From Pocillopora verrucosa (Eukaryota; Cnidaria; Anthozoa; Scleractinia; Pocilloporidae): a stretch of 64,000 nucleotides of DNA. Under the pieces are notes generated by a model that saw only the letters and a program-made list of their open reading frames with translations, was not told where the DNA came from and did no database searches. The stretch lies in assembly GCF_036669915.1 (NCBI RefSeq), contig NC_089318.1:5777349-5841348 (forward strand), given 5' to 3'. A program made the translations under genes and the position numbers. Positions 11,016 through 22,200 of the stretch are shown here, in pieces (the first letter of the stretch is position 1; the number at the start of each line of letters is the position of its first letter).

Positions 11016-13932
11016 ATGGCGGATGAGGCAATGGATTTGAATATTCCACGATTTTCATCGGAGTTGAGGTCTCTGCGATGTGAACAGAGCCTCTTGAACA
11101 AAACAGATGGATCAGCAAGCTTTTTTCAAGGTTTTTCTCTAACTCCAGTTTTATACGACTTTCAGAAAGACATTGGATGTTAGCAATCTACTGACATTTT
11201 GATACTTTCTTTTAGTTCATGATTTTTTACATCGTTTCAGGGAATACCCACGTGATGGCGGCAGCTTATGGTCCGGCAGAAGTCAGATCAAGTAAAGAAC
11301 TCATTGACAAGGCTACTCTAGAAGTTGTTTTCAGACCCAAAGTTGGCTTACCAGGTACATAAAAACAGGGTGACCATATATACATCATTGTTGAGTTTGA
11401 AGTCTCAAATGAATCTCAGCTCAAAATATCTTAGATTCTAAGCTTATTTTTCTTTCCGAGAGGATTGTGACCTATTATTCGTCGAGGAAAATTAAAGTGA
11501 AAGTAGTCGACAAAGAACCAGATTTAAAGGGCACAGCGAAGTCAACTTTCTTTGTAAAACCTTCTGCTCTTTGGGCTCATCAGTTTCATATGTGTAAATA
11601 AAGATTGATTGAATTATTGATTAACTTAGCAAGCTTGTTTCCTATTTTCTTAATTTCACAGGCTGTGCTGAAAAACTTTTAGAGAGAGTTATCCGCAACA
11701 GTTGTGAGCCAGTTGTGCTTACCTCCAGACATCCCCGGTCATCCCTCACAATTGTTGTTCAGCTTGTTCAGGATAGTGGATCAGTATCCTTATATTTCCT
11801 TACTTATTTTAGTTCGTTAAAGCCTATTAGAAGCTTCTTTTAATCCTAAATATTTGATCAGTAATCTTCCCCCTCAGGATTTGTTACCTTTCTCTGCAAA
11901 TAGAAATATGTTTACTAATACTTCTGAATCTTTGATCAGGGGTAGAGCTAGGATTTTTCAAGGGGGGGGGGTCACACTGTGTCAAACAGAGGGTACTCAC
12001 CAGTTTTTGCCACCTGAATATTGTAGGTTGTTTGCTTAAAAAAGGCTTACAAAGGGGACAGGGTGGGTCACAGGCACCCAAGACCTCTTCCCCCCCAGTT
12101 ATGCTCATGTTGATTTTTGGCTGTTTTAAGAATTTTATGCCTTAAATCAACCATGATCATACTTCTTTTACATGTTCAACAACTACATTGATTTAGAAGT
12201 ACTGCTATGTATATTATTGTTTTCCCTAACTGCCAAAGTTATTGGCATGTGCAATCAATGCTGCCTGCATGGCTATGATTGATGCTGGTTTTCCAATGAA
12301 ATGTTTAGTTTGTGCTGTATCATGTGCATTAAATGAGTCTGGTGACATTCAGCTGGATCCTTCCTTGGAGAAAGAAAAGGTAAGGGGTAGAAAATTATTA
12401 ATTTAATGTTGAGGATTTTTTGATGAAAATGTTGAAATTGTCTGATGTAAGAATGTAAGCCTTTTTGCGAAGTTTTCTCTCTCAAAAGCACAAATTGTTA
12501 AGAGTGATAAAAGTTTTTGTTCATACCATAATTCAGCAGTTTTGTTTAACCCTTTAAACCCCAGGAGTGATTGGTATCTTATTTCTCCTTACACTACCAC
12601 TGCTGAATCAATCACTAAGGCCATGAGAATAAGGTACATGATCATCCACTAGAGAAGCTCTTGATTATTTAACAAATTCTCCTTGTCAGCACCTTAGGAA
12701 ATGTATAGAGAAAAGTATGGAGAATATGCATACTGATCTCAGGATGCAAAGGGTTAAAAGTACCGTCAAAGAATGGACCGTTGATCTTTGATTTTTTTTT
12801 CTCACAGTCAGCTTGTGCAGTGATGACATTTGCGTTTGATAGTGCCAACAAAAACGTGATGACCTCATCAACAACAGGGAGTTTTACAGTACAGGAGGTA
12901 AAAGATTGTTTAACCCTTTAACTCCTGTGAGAGACCAAGAAAGAATTTCTCCTTACAATATCAAATACAATATCAACTAGATATGTGATGAGAATAAAGA
13001 AAAATATCAATTTGAGGATAATTAGTTGATCCAATGCTAAATTCTCTGAATGTAATTGTAAGAATTGTATAGTTGACAGTAAGGAGAAAGACAAATTTGA
13101 TCTGGGAGTTAAAGGGTTAAAGTTTACGTTACTTTTTTGTGGCCAGCTTTGTATTATTTTGCTCTAAGATAAAGAGAAAACAGTGCTCTTAGACTGGAAA
13201 TGAATTCTCCAAATTCTCTTTGTCTGTCAGCACCTTAGGAAATATAAAGAGAACAGTATGGAGAATATGCATACTGATCTTAGTGTGTAAAGGGTTATGG
13301 GGTACAACCACTCTTTGATTACTTCCTTTTTTATAGTACGACAGGTGTCTGGAAGCATGTCGTTCTGCTGCTACTAAGCTATTTGACTTCTTCAGACTAT
13401 CTGTGGAAAGGAAGCTTTCCAAGGTAAACTTTCTTTTGTCTGCTTAAGTTATTACACTCTTTTTTCTTCACCAGAACAGCTAATTCTAGAGCTGACTTTG
13501 AGCATAGTTAAAACTTACTGTAATTTTGAATGTGTTTGGAGCTTTAAAACTGTCTTATGATGTTCTTGAGGTTACATTCAGACAAGACTTGAAAACCTTT
13601 TATCAAGATTTCTTACAAGACATTTATTGCCCTAAGTGAGACAAAATGTTTATTTTTATCTCAGGGAGATTGAACTCAAGGGCCTAGGCATTTTTGCTGT
13701 ATAAAGCAAGTAAAATTTCTAAGGTTTTTGGATATTTTCCCCTGAGGGAAACCATGTATTCTCCTGTGTAACAATAAATAATCCATTACTGAAAAAGATA
13801 TAGTTACCAGTACAACTTCAAACTGAATGATCCTTGTGGTACTGTTATATCATTTCTATCAGAGTTGTTACTTATCAGTTTTAATTTTTCTTTCAACAGG
13901 ATGCTAAGTTTATGGACATAAACATTGCATAG
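11016..13932 (+). CDS. EXOSC5: Exosome complex component RRP46 (EXOSC5)
   Basis: Exons 11016-11130, 11241-11354, 11662-11783, 12239-12379, 12808-12897, 13337-13423, 13900-13932; 233 aa (human 235). All phases close. It is an RNase PH-fold subunit of the six-member ring of the RNA exosome, which processes and degrades RNA in nucleus and cytoplasm. In animals this ring is not itself catalytic. Family signatures seen: [20 protein letters not shown] near the start, [59 protein letters not shown], and [19 protein letters not shown]. The ATG at 11016 opens [13 protein letters not shown]. Upstream in-frame sequence to 10971 has no ATG. Intron 3 carries U12-type splice signals. A possible polyadenylation signal is near 14352. 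Confidence 0.97.
11784..12238 (+). other. U12-type GT-AG intron (EXOSC5 intron 3)
   Basis: The donor is GTATCCTTA directly after GGATCA; the minor-spliceosome consensus is RTATCCTTT. The 3' end is TTTCCCTAACTGCCAAAG, with a TTCCCTAAC branch motif ending about 8 nt before the splice site, close to consensus TTCCTTAAC. The adjoining exons join in phase 0 as [14 protein letters not shown], matching the family. Confidence 0.8.
11936..12105. repeat. Family E element in the EXOSC5 U12 intron
   Basis: Shares AGGATTTTTCAA, GTCACACTGTGTCA, CAGAGGGTACTCACCA and AAGGCTTACAAA with the copy at 19676-19827. It carries poly-G and poly-C tracts. Confidence 0.7.
12546..12757 (+). repeat. Family C MITE
   Basis: TAACCCTTTAAACCCCAGGA start and GGATGCAAAGGGTTAAA end. 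The interior has AGAATAAGGTACATGATCA and AGCACCTTAGGAAATGTATA. Confidence 0.85.
12911..13120 (-). repeat. Family A MITE
   Basis: TTAACCCTTTAACTCCTGTG start and GGGAGTTAAAGGGTTAA end. It lies in EXOSC5 intron 5. Confidence 0.85.
13195..13297 (+). repeat. Truncated family C MITE
   Basis: Only the distal half is present: CAGCACCTTAGGAAATATAA ... GCATACTGATCTTAGTGTGT, then AAAGGGTTA. Confidence 0.75.
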
Positions 13933-14138
13933 TTATATCTGTGATATTTAACTCACACAGTCTGCAGTGCAAAAACTGCACAGGAGTGTGATTCAGTGTT
14001 TAACTGGGTCACATATGAAGAGTGGTCCAGGTTGACTGTTTGTTAATCATCAATGGTCTTTGGTTGAAGAATCAAATAGAGTAGCAATCTTATGGCCAGT
14101 CTTATGGATCAAATGAACTACAGTCTTGAACAGTTGGG

Positions 14139-14763
14139 TCACTTAATCAGCTCACGAAGTTCCGCAGGATATTCCTGAGGGTACTTCATCAAATGATCCA
14201 TGTACAAAATAGATTTGAATGTCTGTGCATCTGTTCAGTAACAGATCACAGATTAATATTGGCACACAAGGTGTAACATTTTGATGTCCCCTGTGCTCTA
14301 GAACTCAACAGACCCATGGCAACATGGAATGTACTTGTTTCACATAATAAGAAATAAAAAAAATTGTTTATGGTGACTTTATTTATGTGTCTGTCCTCTA
14401 ATAGATGATAAGTAAGAATCAACCAAATTTTTAATTATTCAGCTTATTTCCCTCGTACTATTTCTTCAAGTATGGAGTGTCATGTACCCTATAGGGCATT
14501 ACTTTCACCCTTTAACTCACAAGATCTAGTTGTTAATTCTCTCCTCTAGCTGCTACACATTTCCTTGTAAATTAGTTGCAAGAATTTGGTATTAGATCAA
14601 GATAAAAACTTCTACCGGATAAGTTTGAGAATTCTCATAACCTGTTTGTTGGATAATGAATAGATATTATCAGGAGAAGTTACATATTAATCACTTTTGG
14701 GAGTTAAAGGGTTAAAAGGAGGCCCTAGTGCACTGTCAGCTCTCTCAAATGCCCACATCATGG
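14139..14763 (-). pseudogene. Broken duplicate of the last BCKDHA exon
   Basis: Three collinear minus-strand pieces match the BCKDHA C-terminus. Piece 1 (about 14763-14718) reads MMWAFERADSALGPPF, against [16 protein letters not shown]. Piece 2 (about 14487-14450) reads VHDTPYLKK-stop-YEG, against [15 protein letters not shown]; a TAG at 14460-14458 replaces the Gln codon. Piece 3 (14203-14139) reads YMDHLMKYPQEYPAELRELIK-stop, against [22 protein letters not shown] family B MITE sits between pieces 1 and 2, and about 245 bp of unmatched sequence between 2 and 3. Earlier exons were not found nearby. An in-frame stop, a small deletion and insertions mark it as a pseudogene. Confidence 0.82.
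14511..14717 (+). repeat. Family B MITE interrupting the BCKDHA pseudogene
   Basis: CCTTTAACTCACAAGATCTA start and TTTTGGGAGTTAAAGGGTTA end. Family B core: AGCTGCTACACATTTCCTTG. Confidence 0.85.
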
Positions 14764-14880
14764 ATAAAAAAAGTCAATGTTTATCTCTGACTCATAATAT
14801 CAAGATGGTACTTAAAAATGTGTTGGATAACTTCATCTTAAAGTACCATCCAAGTATTATGAGCCAGTTACAGGCATCAA

Positions 14881-15231
14881 CTCTTTAACTCCCAAGATCG
14901 GATTGTTAATTCTCCCCACTAGCTGCCACACATTTCCTTGTAAATTAGTCACAAGAATTTGGGGTTGGATCAAGATCATAACTTCAACCTGATAAGTATG
15001 AATATTCTCATTACCTGTTTGCTGAATAATGTACATGTTGTGGTTCAATTTTATCCTTGGTTCAAATTGTATTGTATTGTATTCTTGTTTCAAACTCATT
15101 AACATACATTACAATACCCAAACACAAAAGAAAATAAAATTAAATAAAACCAGGGGTAAAATTGAACCACAACATATACATATTGTAGGGAGAAGTTACA
15201 TGTTAATCACATCTGGGAGTTTAAGGGTTAG
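14881..15231 (+). repeat. Family B MITE split by a nested element
   Basis: The left half runs from CTCTTTAACTCCCAAGATCG to AATAATGTACAT. The right half runs from TATTGTAGGGAGAAGTTACA to GGGAGTTTAAGGGTTAG. The nested piece lies between them at about 15036-15173. Confidence 0.8.
15036..15173. repeat. Nested ~138-bp element inside a family B MITE
   Basis: Ends are GTTGTGGTTCAATTTTATCC and GGTAAAATTGAACCACAAC, a near-perfect inverted pair. Other family B copies lack this insert, so its boundaries are defined by comparison. Confidence 0.75.
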
Positions 15232-15651
15232 AAGTCAATTATTAGAACAAATTCTTAACTAGGCCATAGATTCAGACAAAGTGAACCAGTAGATAAACTT
15301 GTGCTTGTCAAATAAATTTTTATTTTTGCTAATATTTGGTGAAATGAGCACAAGAGCAATGGTTTGTTCTTTGGTCAAAATGTTCTTACCTTGTTTTGTG
15401 ACTGTTTAATAAAAGAGCTATTGTGTTGTAAGTAACATAAGTCTAGTAAAAATTATATTTAAAAAGGAAAATATACACAATTAAAATATGAGCTTCTGTG
15501 TCAACAAATCTTCATCCATCTTTCTAAACCTTTTTTAAATTTGTTAATGCTAATTACGTCAGTGAAGTGATGGTTTGGCAAACTGTTCCACTTGTCCACT
15601 TTGACAAAAGGGCTGAGTTGTTTGAAGAATAATGAGCACGATTCCATGTTT

Positions 15652-15862
15652 AGCCCTTTGACCCCTGTGAATGACTAAGATCTAATTTCTCTTCACAACA
15701 TCACCCCTGAGTGACACATTAAGGTCATGAGAATAAAGGAAATGATCACCAACTAAAGAAACTCTTAATTGTTAAACAAATTCTGTTTGACAGCACCTCA
15801 GGAAATGTATAGAGAACAGTATGGAGAATCTTTATACTAATATTAGGGTATAAAGGGTGAAC
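15652..15862 (+). repeat. Family C MITE
   Basis: AGCCCTTTGACCCCTGTGAA start and TTAGGGTATAAAGGGTGA end. The core has GAATAAAGGAAATGATCACC. Confidence 0.8.
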
Positions 15863-16278
15863 TGCCACATCAATTAATAGTTCTTCTAGGCACTTAACCT
15901 GGGATCAGTTTCAAAACACTGCCCAGTGCATTTATTTATATATTAACTGTTTCAATTTATTTACAATATGATATCTACAGCTTAAACTTGGCACATGAAA
16001 TAATTTAATTTGTTAAATATTTGTGTTTTAAATATGTCAAAACCATACAACCCATTGTCTCGCAGGAAACACACTCTATAATTTAATACTAACACTAATG
16101 ATGAAAGGACATAACCAGTAGGTATATAAGAAAATTTACATAACTGTTTCCCTCATATGCTCTGCAATTATTGAAAAGATGTCACTATAACTACAATCTC
16201 AGGTATCCCCTCTTATCCCCCCCCCCTCACCTACCCCAGCTAGTCCCTCTTTTCCCTTGACCCCGACCCTTTGCTTGT

Positions 16279-19200
16279 TTATAATCCACTTGAAGCTTCA
16301 CTGTCATCAACCGGGGGCAGAGGAGCCTCTTTCAGGTGACTCTCCAGACCCAGTAAGATTTGAATAAGTTTCATAGTGTTTTGAGCAGTTTTCAGTACTT
16401 CTTCCTCAGTTCCAATGGCAGGGTTGAATTCCACTACATCAATACCAGACAGGCATCCTATACATTAACAAAAGACATGATCGTATTTTAGAGTATCAGA
16501 GGAAAGAAGGAAGGAGAAGTTACCCCTTAAAAGAAGGCAGTTCATTCAATAAAGTGACAGTGACTTTGACTGGCAAATGCAAGCAGGAGGTAACATACAT
16601 GAACTCATGTGTCTGCTCTCTAATGCACGTGTTAGTAGCTAGGGTCTTATCCACCCAATCTTTCAAAAGGCAGATAATGCTATCCAATGGATAAGTTCCT
16701 ATCCAGTGGATAAATGTTAATGTTCTGTGCTACCCACTGAATAGAGATTTATCCAGCAAATAGTGTCATCCACCTTTTGACCAACCAGGACCTGCTCCAC
16801 AATTACTTGCTTAAGATGATTGCACTTCATTCCCAACATCTTCCAATACTGAGGATGACTGTAGTCTTTATTAACATTATATTTATCCCAAACATACCTG
16901 ATTGTGCCACAATCTGAGCAATGTAAATTCCTTCATCCAGTGTGAGGCCTCCTCTCACTGAAAAAAAAAGATGTTCCTTGCCTTATAAGTTGCAAACAAC
17001 AAGATCACCCTTTTTTCAGGAAAAAATAAAGTTTATTTACACTTTGAATGAAGCAAAACACCCACCTGGTGTTCCTGTGCTTGGAGTCTCTTTTGGATCC
17101 AAGGAATCAATATCATAACTTACATGAATTGGGCGGTTGCCACTAATGAAACAGCAGCAAAAATAACGAAATTACTGCTATTTCAAAGCCTTAGCTTTCA
17201 AGAGCAACTAACATCTATTCTCACCTCACAGTAACACCACTAAATTAACAAAAAGGTCACAAAAATTAAGGAAATAATCGCCTCTGAAGAAGCTCTTAAT
17301 TGCTGGACAAATTCTCCCTGTAAGTACCCCAGTAAATGTATAAACAACAGTATGGAGAATATGCATACTGATGTAAAGGATTAAACCATAGGTCTTGCAC
17401 ATCAGCCTTTTGGCCCTCTACTGAAACTTATCTAAATGTTCTCCTCTACATGGAGGGACAGGAGGTATGGTTACTCCTTAACTCTTTAACTCTCAAGACC
17501 TCATTAGTAATTCTTCTTATATTATTGTCTGCCAAATGATTCTCATGATGTTAGTTTGGAGAATTTGGTATTGAATCAATAAGTAGTCCCATAATTGAAA
17601 TTTTTCTTTGTTCTCATCACTTGTCTGCATGATATTGTATTGATACTGTAAGGAGAAATTCTGGCTTGGTCACTAATGGGAGTTAAAGGGTTAAGAAAGG
17701 ATTCTATTCCATGGCAAAAAAAAACCCACACCCCCCTCCACTTTGCCAGCAATTGATCATGCCAAGTTTCCTTAACATTTGCTGACATCTAATATATTCC
17801 TAAGAGGGGAAGGGGTGCTGTGAGAATTTGAATTGTCTTTCTTTCAAACAAAGCCCAATAATACTACCCTGAGGGTTTTGCTGTGGACATTATATACCAA
17901 AATACAGTAGTAGCTCACTATGGTCACAACTATTCCCTCAGGTTGGGGTCTTGAGAATACTTATCTTTAGCTATGCTTCAGGAAAAAACCTTTGGCTGAA
18001 ATAGCATGCAATAGATGTTGAAATGTCTGTGCATTGCTACATAACATCAAATAAATTTTTTGAATGAAATATTTATCAACATACTCAGGATTAATTTTTT
18101 CCAGAGCTTTTTCAATTATAACTCCAATTCCATCTTTGTCAACATCATCAATGGTGTATGCAGCAATCCCCAAACGTTTGCAGATGTCCCTAGAATCATA
18201 ATATATCATAGGTATCAAATGAACATGGAAAGAAAAATGATCATACAATTCTGCTGTAAATACTTGACTGCAGAGCCTGCACATTAACCCCTCATTTCCA
18301 ATATCATGGAACATCTCATCAATTAGGGGTGAACTGGTTAACTTTTTTGGTACACATAATTACCTTTCTTGGGGTTCAACATCTCTGAGTCCAATGTAAG
18401 CAATATCCCTTGGAGACAAACTAAATAGTGGAAAAAAAGGTCAATTAAACTTCAGGCTTCTCCCTATTAGGAAATGAACAATAACCAATTTGCTCTTTGT
18501 AACTTACAGTTATATTAGAGACTGCAAAGAGATTGCTGTCCAAAGCCTTCTTGGGTTATTGATAATTCCACTTTTTAGCACTATCAAAATCATTGTTTAT
18601 AAATAACTAAACCATTTAATAGAGATATACTGGATTATAATCATATTCATTGATAAGTTTGCAAAATAAAAATTTGATACAGTTAGGAAAAGGTTAAGAT
18701 GCCATCTGGAAATTATTAAATATTTCCTCAACTCCATATCCTACGTTGCTTGATATTCAATGGTTTCCACTGGCCAAGAGCATTGCACAAGCCACATATA
18801 TATAGAATTAGGTATTATCTTTTCCTCACTGAGTCACACTACACTCCTACAAATGAATCACATGGAAAAAGCTTGGAGCGAACAAACATTCAGCAGCATC
18901 AATAATTTACCATGGAGAACACCATTCATATCCAGGAAGGGAAGGAAACTGCAAAATAAAGATCAAACAAATTTAAAGCGATTTGTACTAAATGTGCATT
19001 TGAAATACAAACAAATATCATTCTGCTGCCTCTGACTTTTCCATTGTTTTTTTTCTTCACATCTTTAGAAATTGTCATGGGGGGGGGGGACGATTTCATT
19101 ACTGAGCTAGCTTACCTTAATCTTAGATATGGAATTAATTCAACCTCGAAATTGACCACTGCTTAGTGTCATGACTCAGAAAACCATAAACATCTAAAAT

Positions 19201-22200
19201 ATTTCTGCAATGTTCATTGTGTTATAAATAATCCCATCAGAGGTCAAAACATGTGAGCAAACAACAACACCACTACCTTATACTGTGACTGCTTACACTT
19301 TGTAAGTTTGCTCACACTTGGAGCCCATTAAAATCTCGAAAGTACCAGTGATTTAACAGACCCAAAGCCATATTTAAATAAAAATTTTAAGAATAGAGAA
19401 ACAGCTTCTAGCAACCTTATCAGTTCATTTTGTTTCTCTAGCTGATAGTTTTATTGTATAATTTTCCAACCTTTCAAAACCTCCATCTTAAATGAAATCA
19501 GAACAGCTACATAGGCCCATTAAGTTACCGGACCCACTGGTAATAATAAAATAACATCACAGACTGAATAACTCTGGTGCACACAGTTTTCTGAGATTCA
19601 CACAATTAAGATGTTTTTTAAAACCGCCACACACATGTGTGTGCTTTTCTATATTGCTATCTGTATATGGATTATCAGGGGCGTAACCAGGATTTTTCAA
19701 AAGGGGGAGTCACACTGTGTCAGACAGAGGGTACTCACCATGCCCTGATTCACTCAATGTGACAAAAAAGGCTTACAAAAGGGGGTCACAGGCACCCCAT
19801 GACCCTCCCCTAGCTACACCCTTGAGTATCTTGGTAACAAATTTAAAAGGTCAGCTATACCTCTGGAATGCCCTCGATTAACATGGAGAGGGGCATTCCA
19901 TGAATATTTCCAGTTTTAGTTGTAGCTGGACTGTTAATATCCATGTGAGCATCAACCTGAAATGGGAAATCAAGAAACAGATATTACCAATGAAAAATTT
20001 TCAAATTTAAAGTACAAGGCAAGCTCAAGTGCGAAGAATGACTACAATATACTGGTAATTACAAAGCATTTAGAAAAATATAAATACTGTATTTCTTCAA
20101 ATTGGTGCATAGGTACCTCATTAAAATTCAGTTAAAAAGAGGGTTCTTGATCCTTATATTCTTATTATCAAAGAAAGTGAGGGAGGAGTGGGGGGGGGTG
20201 CTTGTTTGACATTATAGTGGGTGCTTATTCAGGGAAGGCTGCGCATAAGAGCATGGGCACTTATTCAAGGAACACAGTATGTTATTTCAAATATACATGA
20301 GAGATGTTTTACAACTAAAGCTGATGTAGAGCTGATATCCTTACACCAAATTAGACACAAACTACTTGCCAGCATGTGTACATACTATTAAGCTAAGTTT
20401 GGTTGCCTTTAAAGAGATTCTTGCACAGAGGACATCAGATAAAAATAAGGAGGCTAAGTATAACTTAAAACATTGCTCACTGCAAAGTAAAATATTAACT
20501 AACCCAGAGTAAACCTAGGTTTCTTGTAACAGATGCATGGCCAAAAACTGAACCAACTGCTATGCTATAGAGACAAAACACATGAAAACTAAGCAGGAAA
20601 ATATACCAAGTATGAATAATCATGAATTCAAAATAACACCTGGCAGTTGTACAACTCTTAACCCTTTACATTCTCACATCAGTATGCAAACTCTCCATAC
20701 GGTAAGTTCTCTGTAAATTTCCTATGTGACTTATAAGGAAAGTTTGTCTAACAATCAGGAACTTCTTGAGTTTGCAATAATTTCCTTTATTGTTACAACC
20801 TTAAAGTTTAATTCTGGAGTGAAACTGTTGGGGGAAATTAGATGCTCATCACTCTTTGGGGTAAAATTTGAAATTAAAAATCAATTCTTAACATGATGAG
20901 AATAAAAGAAGCGAGAAAAGGTTACCAATTAAACAACTTCTTGATTGTCAAACAAATTCTCCTTGTCAGTACCATGGGAAATGAATGGAGAATAGTATGG
21001 AGAATATCTCTTCAGATGTTAGGGCACAAAGGGTTAACTTCAAAGAGATTCCAAAGAGTAACTCATGATCAACCCTTCTGAGACTGCTTGCATAACAAGG
21101 GTGCTATTTAGCAGTCTTCCACTTTCACCCATACTTGCAATTTTAAATTTTTGAACCTTTCACATATCAAAAACTATTATCAATAGGTTTAACACAGACA
21201 AGTAAATCACTGTGTCTCTGAAAACAGTAGATAGATTAAATCAACTTCAAAATTATGATACAATACCAATGGAATAGAGAATACTTAAAATAGTGAGATT
21301 TTGTTGGGCTACCTGTGATCTCCTCCTATTGTGAGAGAAAGCTTCCCTTCTTGCGTAGCTTTTGCTATTTCTTGGGCAAGCTGGCAGACAAAGGAATCAA
21401 TGAACATATTTGCACAATCAGAGTCATTTAAAATTTGCAGATTCAAAATAGATTTTGAAATGTTCATAATGCTTTATATTTGACTTAAGTCCTTGCACTT
21501 TATTTATAACAACTTTATTTAAATAATAACATATAACATATTATTATTATTAAAAAAGGGTTATAGAAGGGAGGAACTTAATCCTTGTTGTAAACTATAC
21601 CCCAGACTTAAGTCAAAAACAGAGATTCTTTGGCTATATACTTTGCAGAGCTCTCTTGTTTCAACTTTACAACTTCAGCTACCTTTTTTAATTCAAATGA
21701 ATAAAGAGAGTAGGTTTCTAAAGAAGCCATAGTGCTTTGTCAGTGAAGAGTATTCCAAAGTAATTTGGTTTTAACAACTGAATTGACAATAAATATAAAT
21801 TGGCCACCATAAAGAGTTGCTGAAGTGAAATAAATGGTCATGGCCAATTTACAATCTAACTCAACTCAGTTGATAAAACCAAATAATTTTTAACTCAGAC
21901 ATATTATTTTCTGCTTGTACAATTCCTTTTGGAAAACCCTGTACCTTAACTGTGGAATACTGTATTATCTCAAATAATGCAGCATTGCATGGCATGAGGT
22001 TTTTTGTTTTTCACTAATAATGGGTTTAGATTATGATGCATATAAATGGAGGTACTGTGTTAAATTATCACCCACCTTTTTTGCAACAGTTCCACATTCT
22101 ACTGAGTTTTTCACCCTCTCTCTTGAAATGTTGTGATTTTCAATATGTGGTACAGTCATCTCTCCAAAATCTGTTATTTTGTAGCCTGAGAGTTAAACAA

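Larger units (their letters stand above)
13933..16278. other. EXOSC5-arginase convergent intergenic region
   Basis: Contains the EXOSC5 3' UTR, a BCKDHA exon pseudogene (14139-14763), three MITEs, and the arginase 3' UTR. A minus-strand AATAAA is at 15936-15931. No intact gene is seen. Confidence 0.7.

Noticed and set aside
14139..14763. Alternative last exon for BCKDHA
   Set aside because: It lies upstream of the BCKDHA start, beyond EXOSC5, and contains a stop and insertions.
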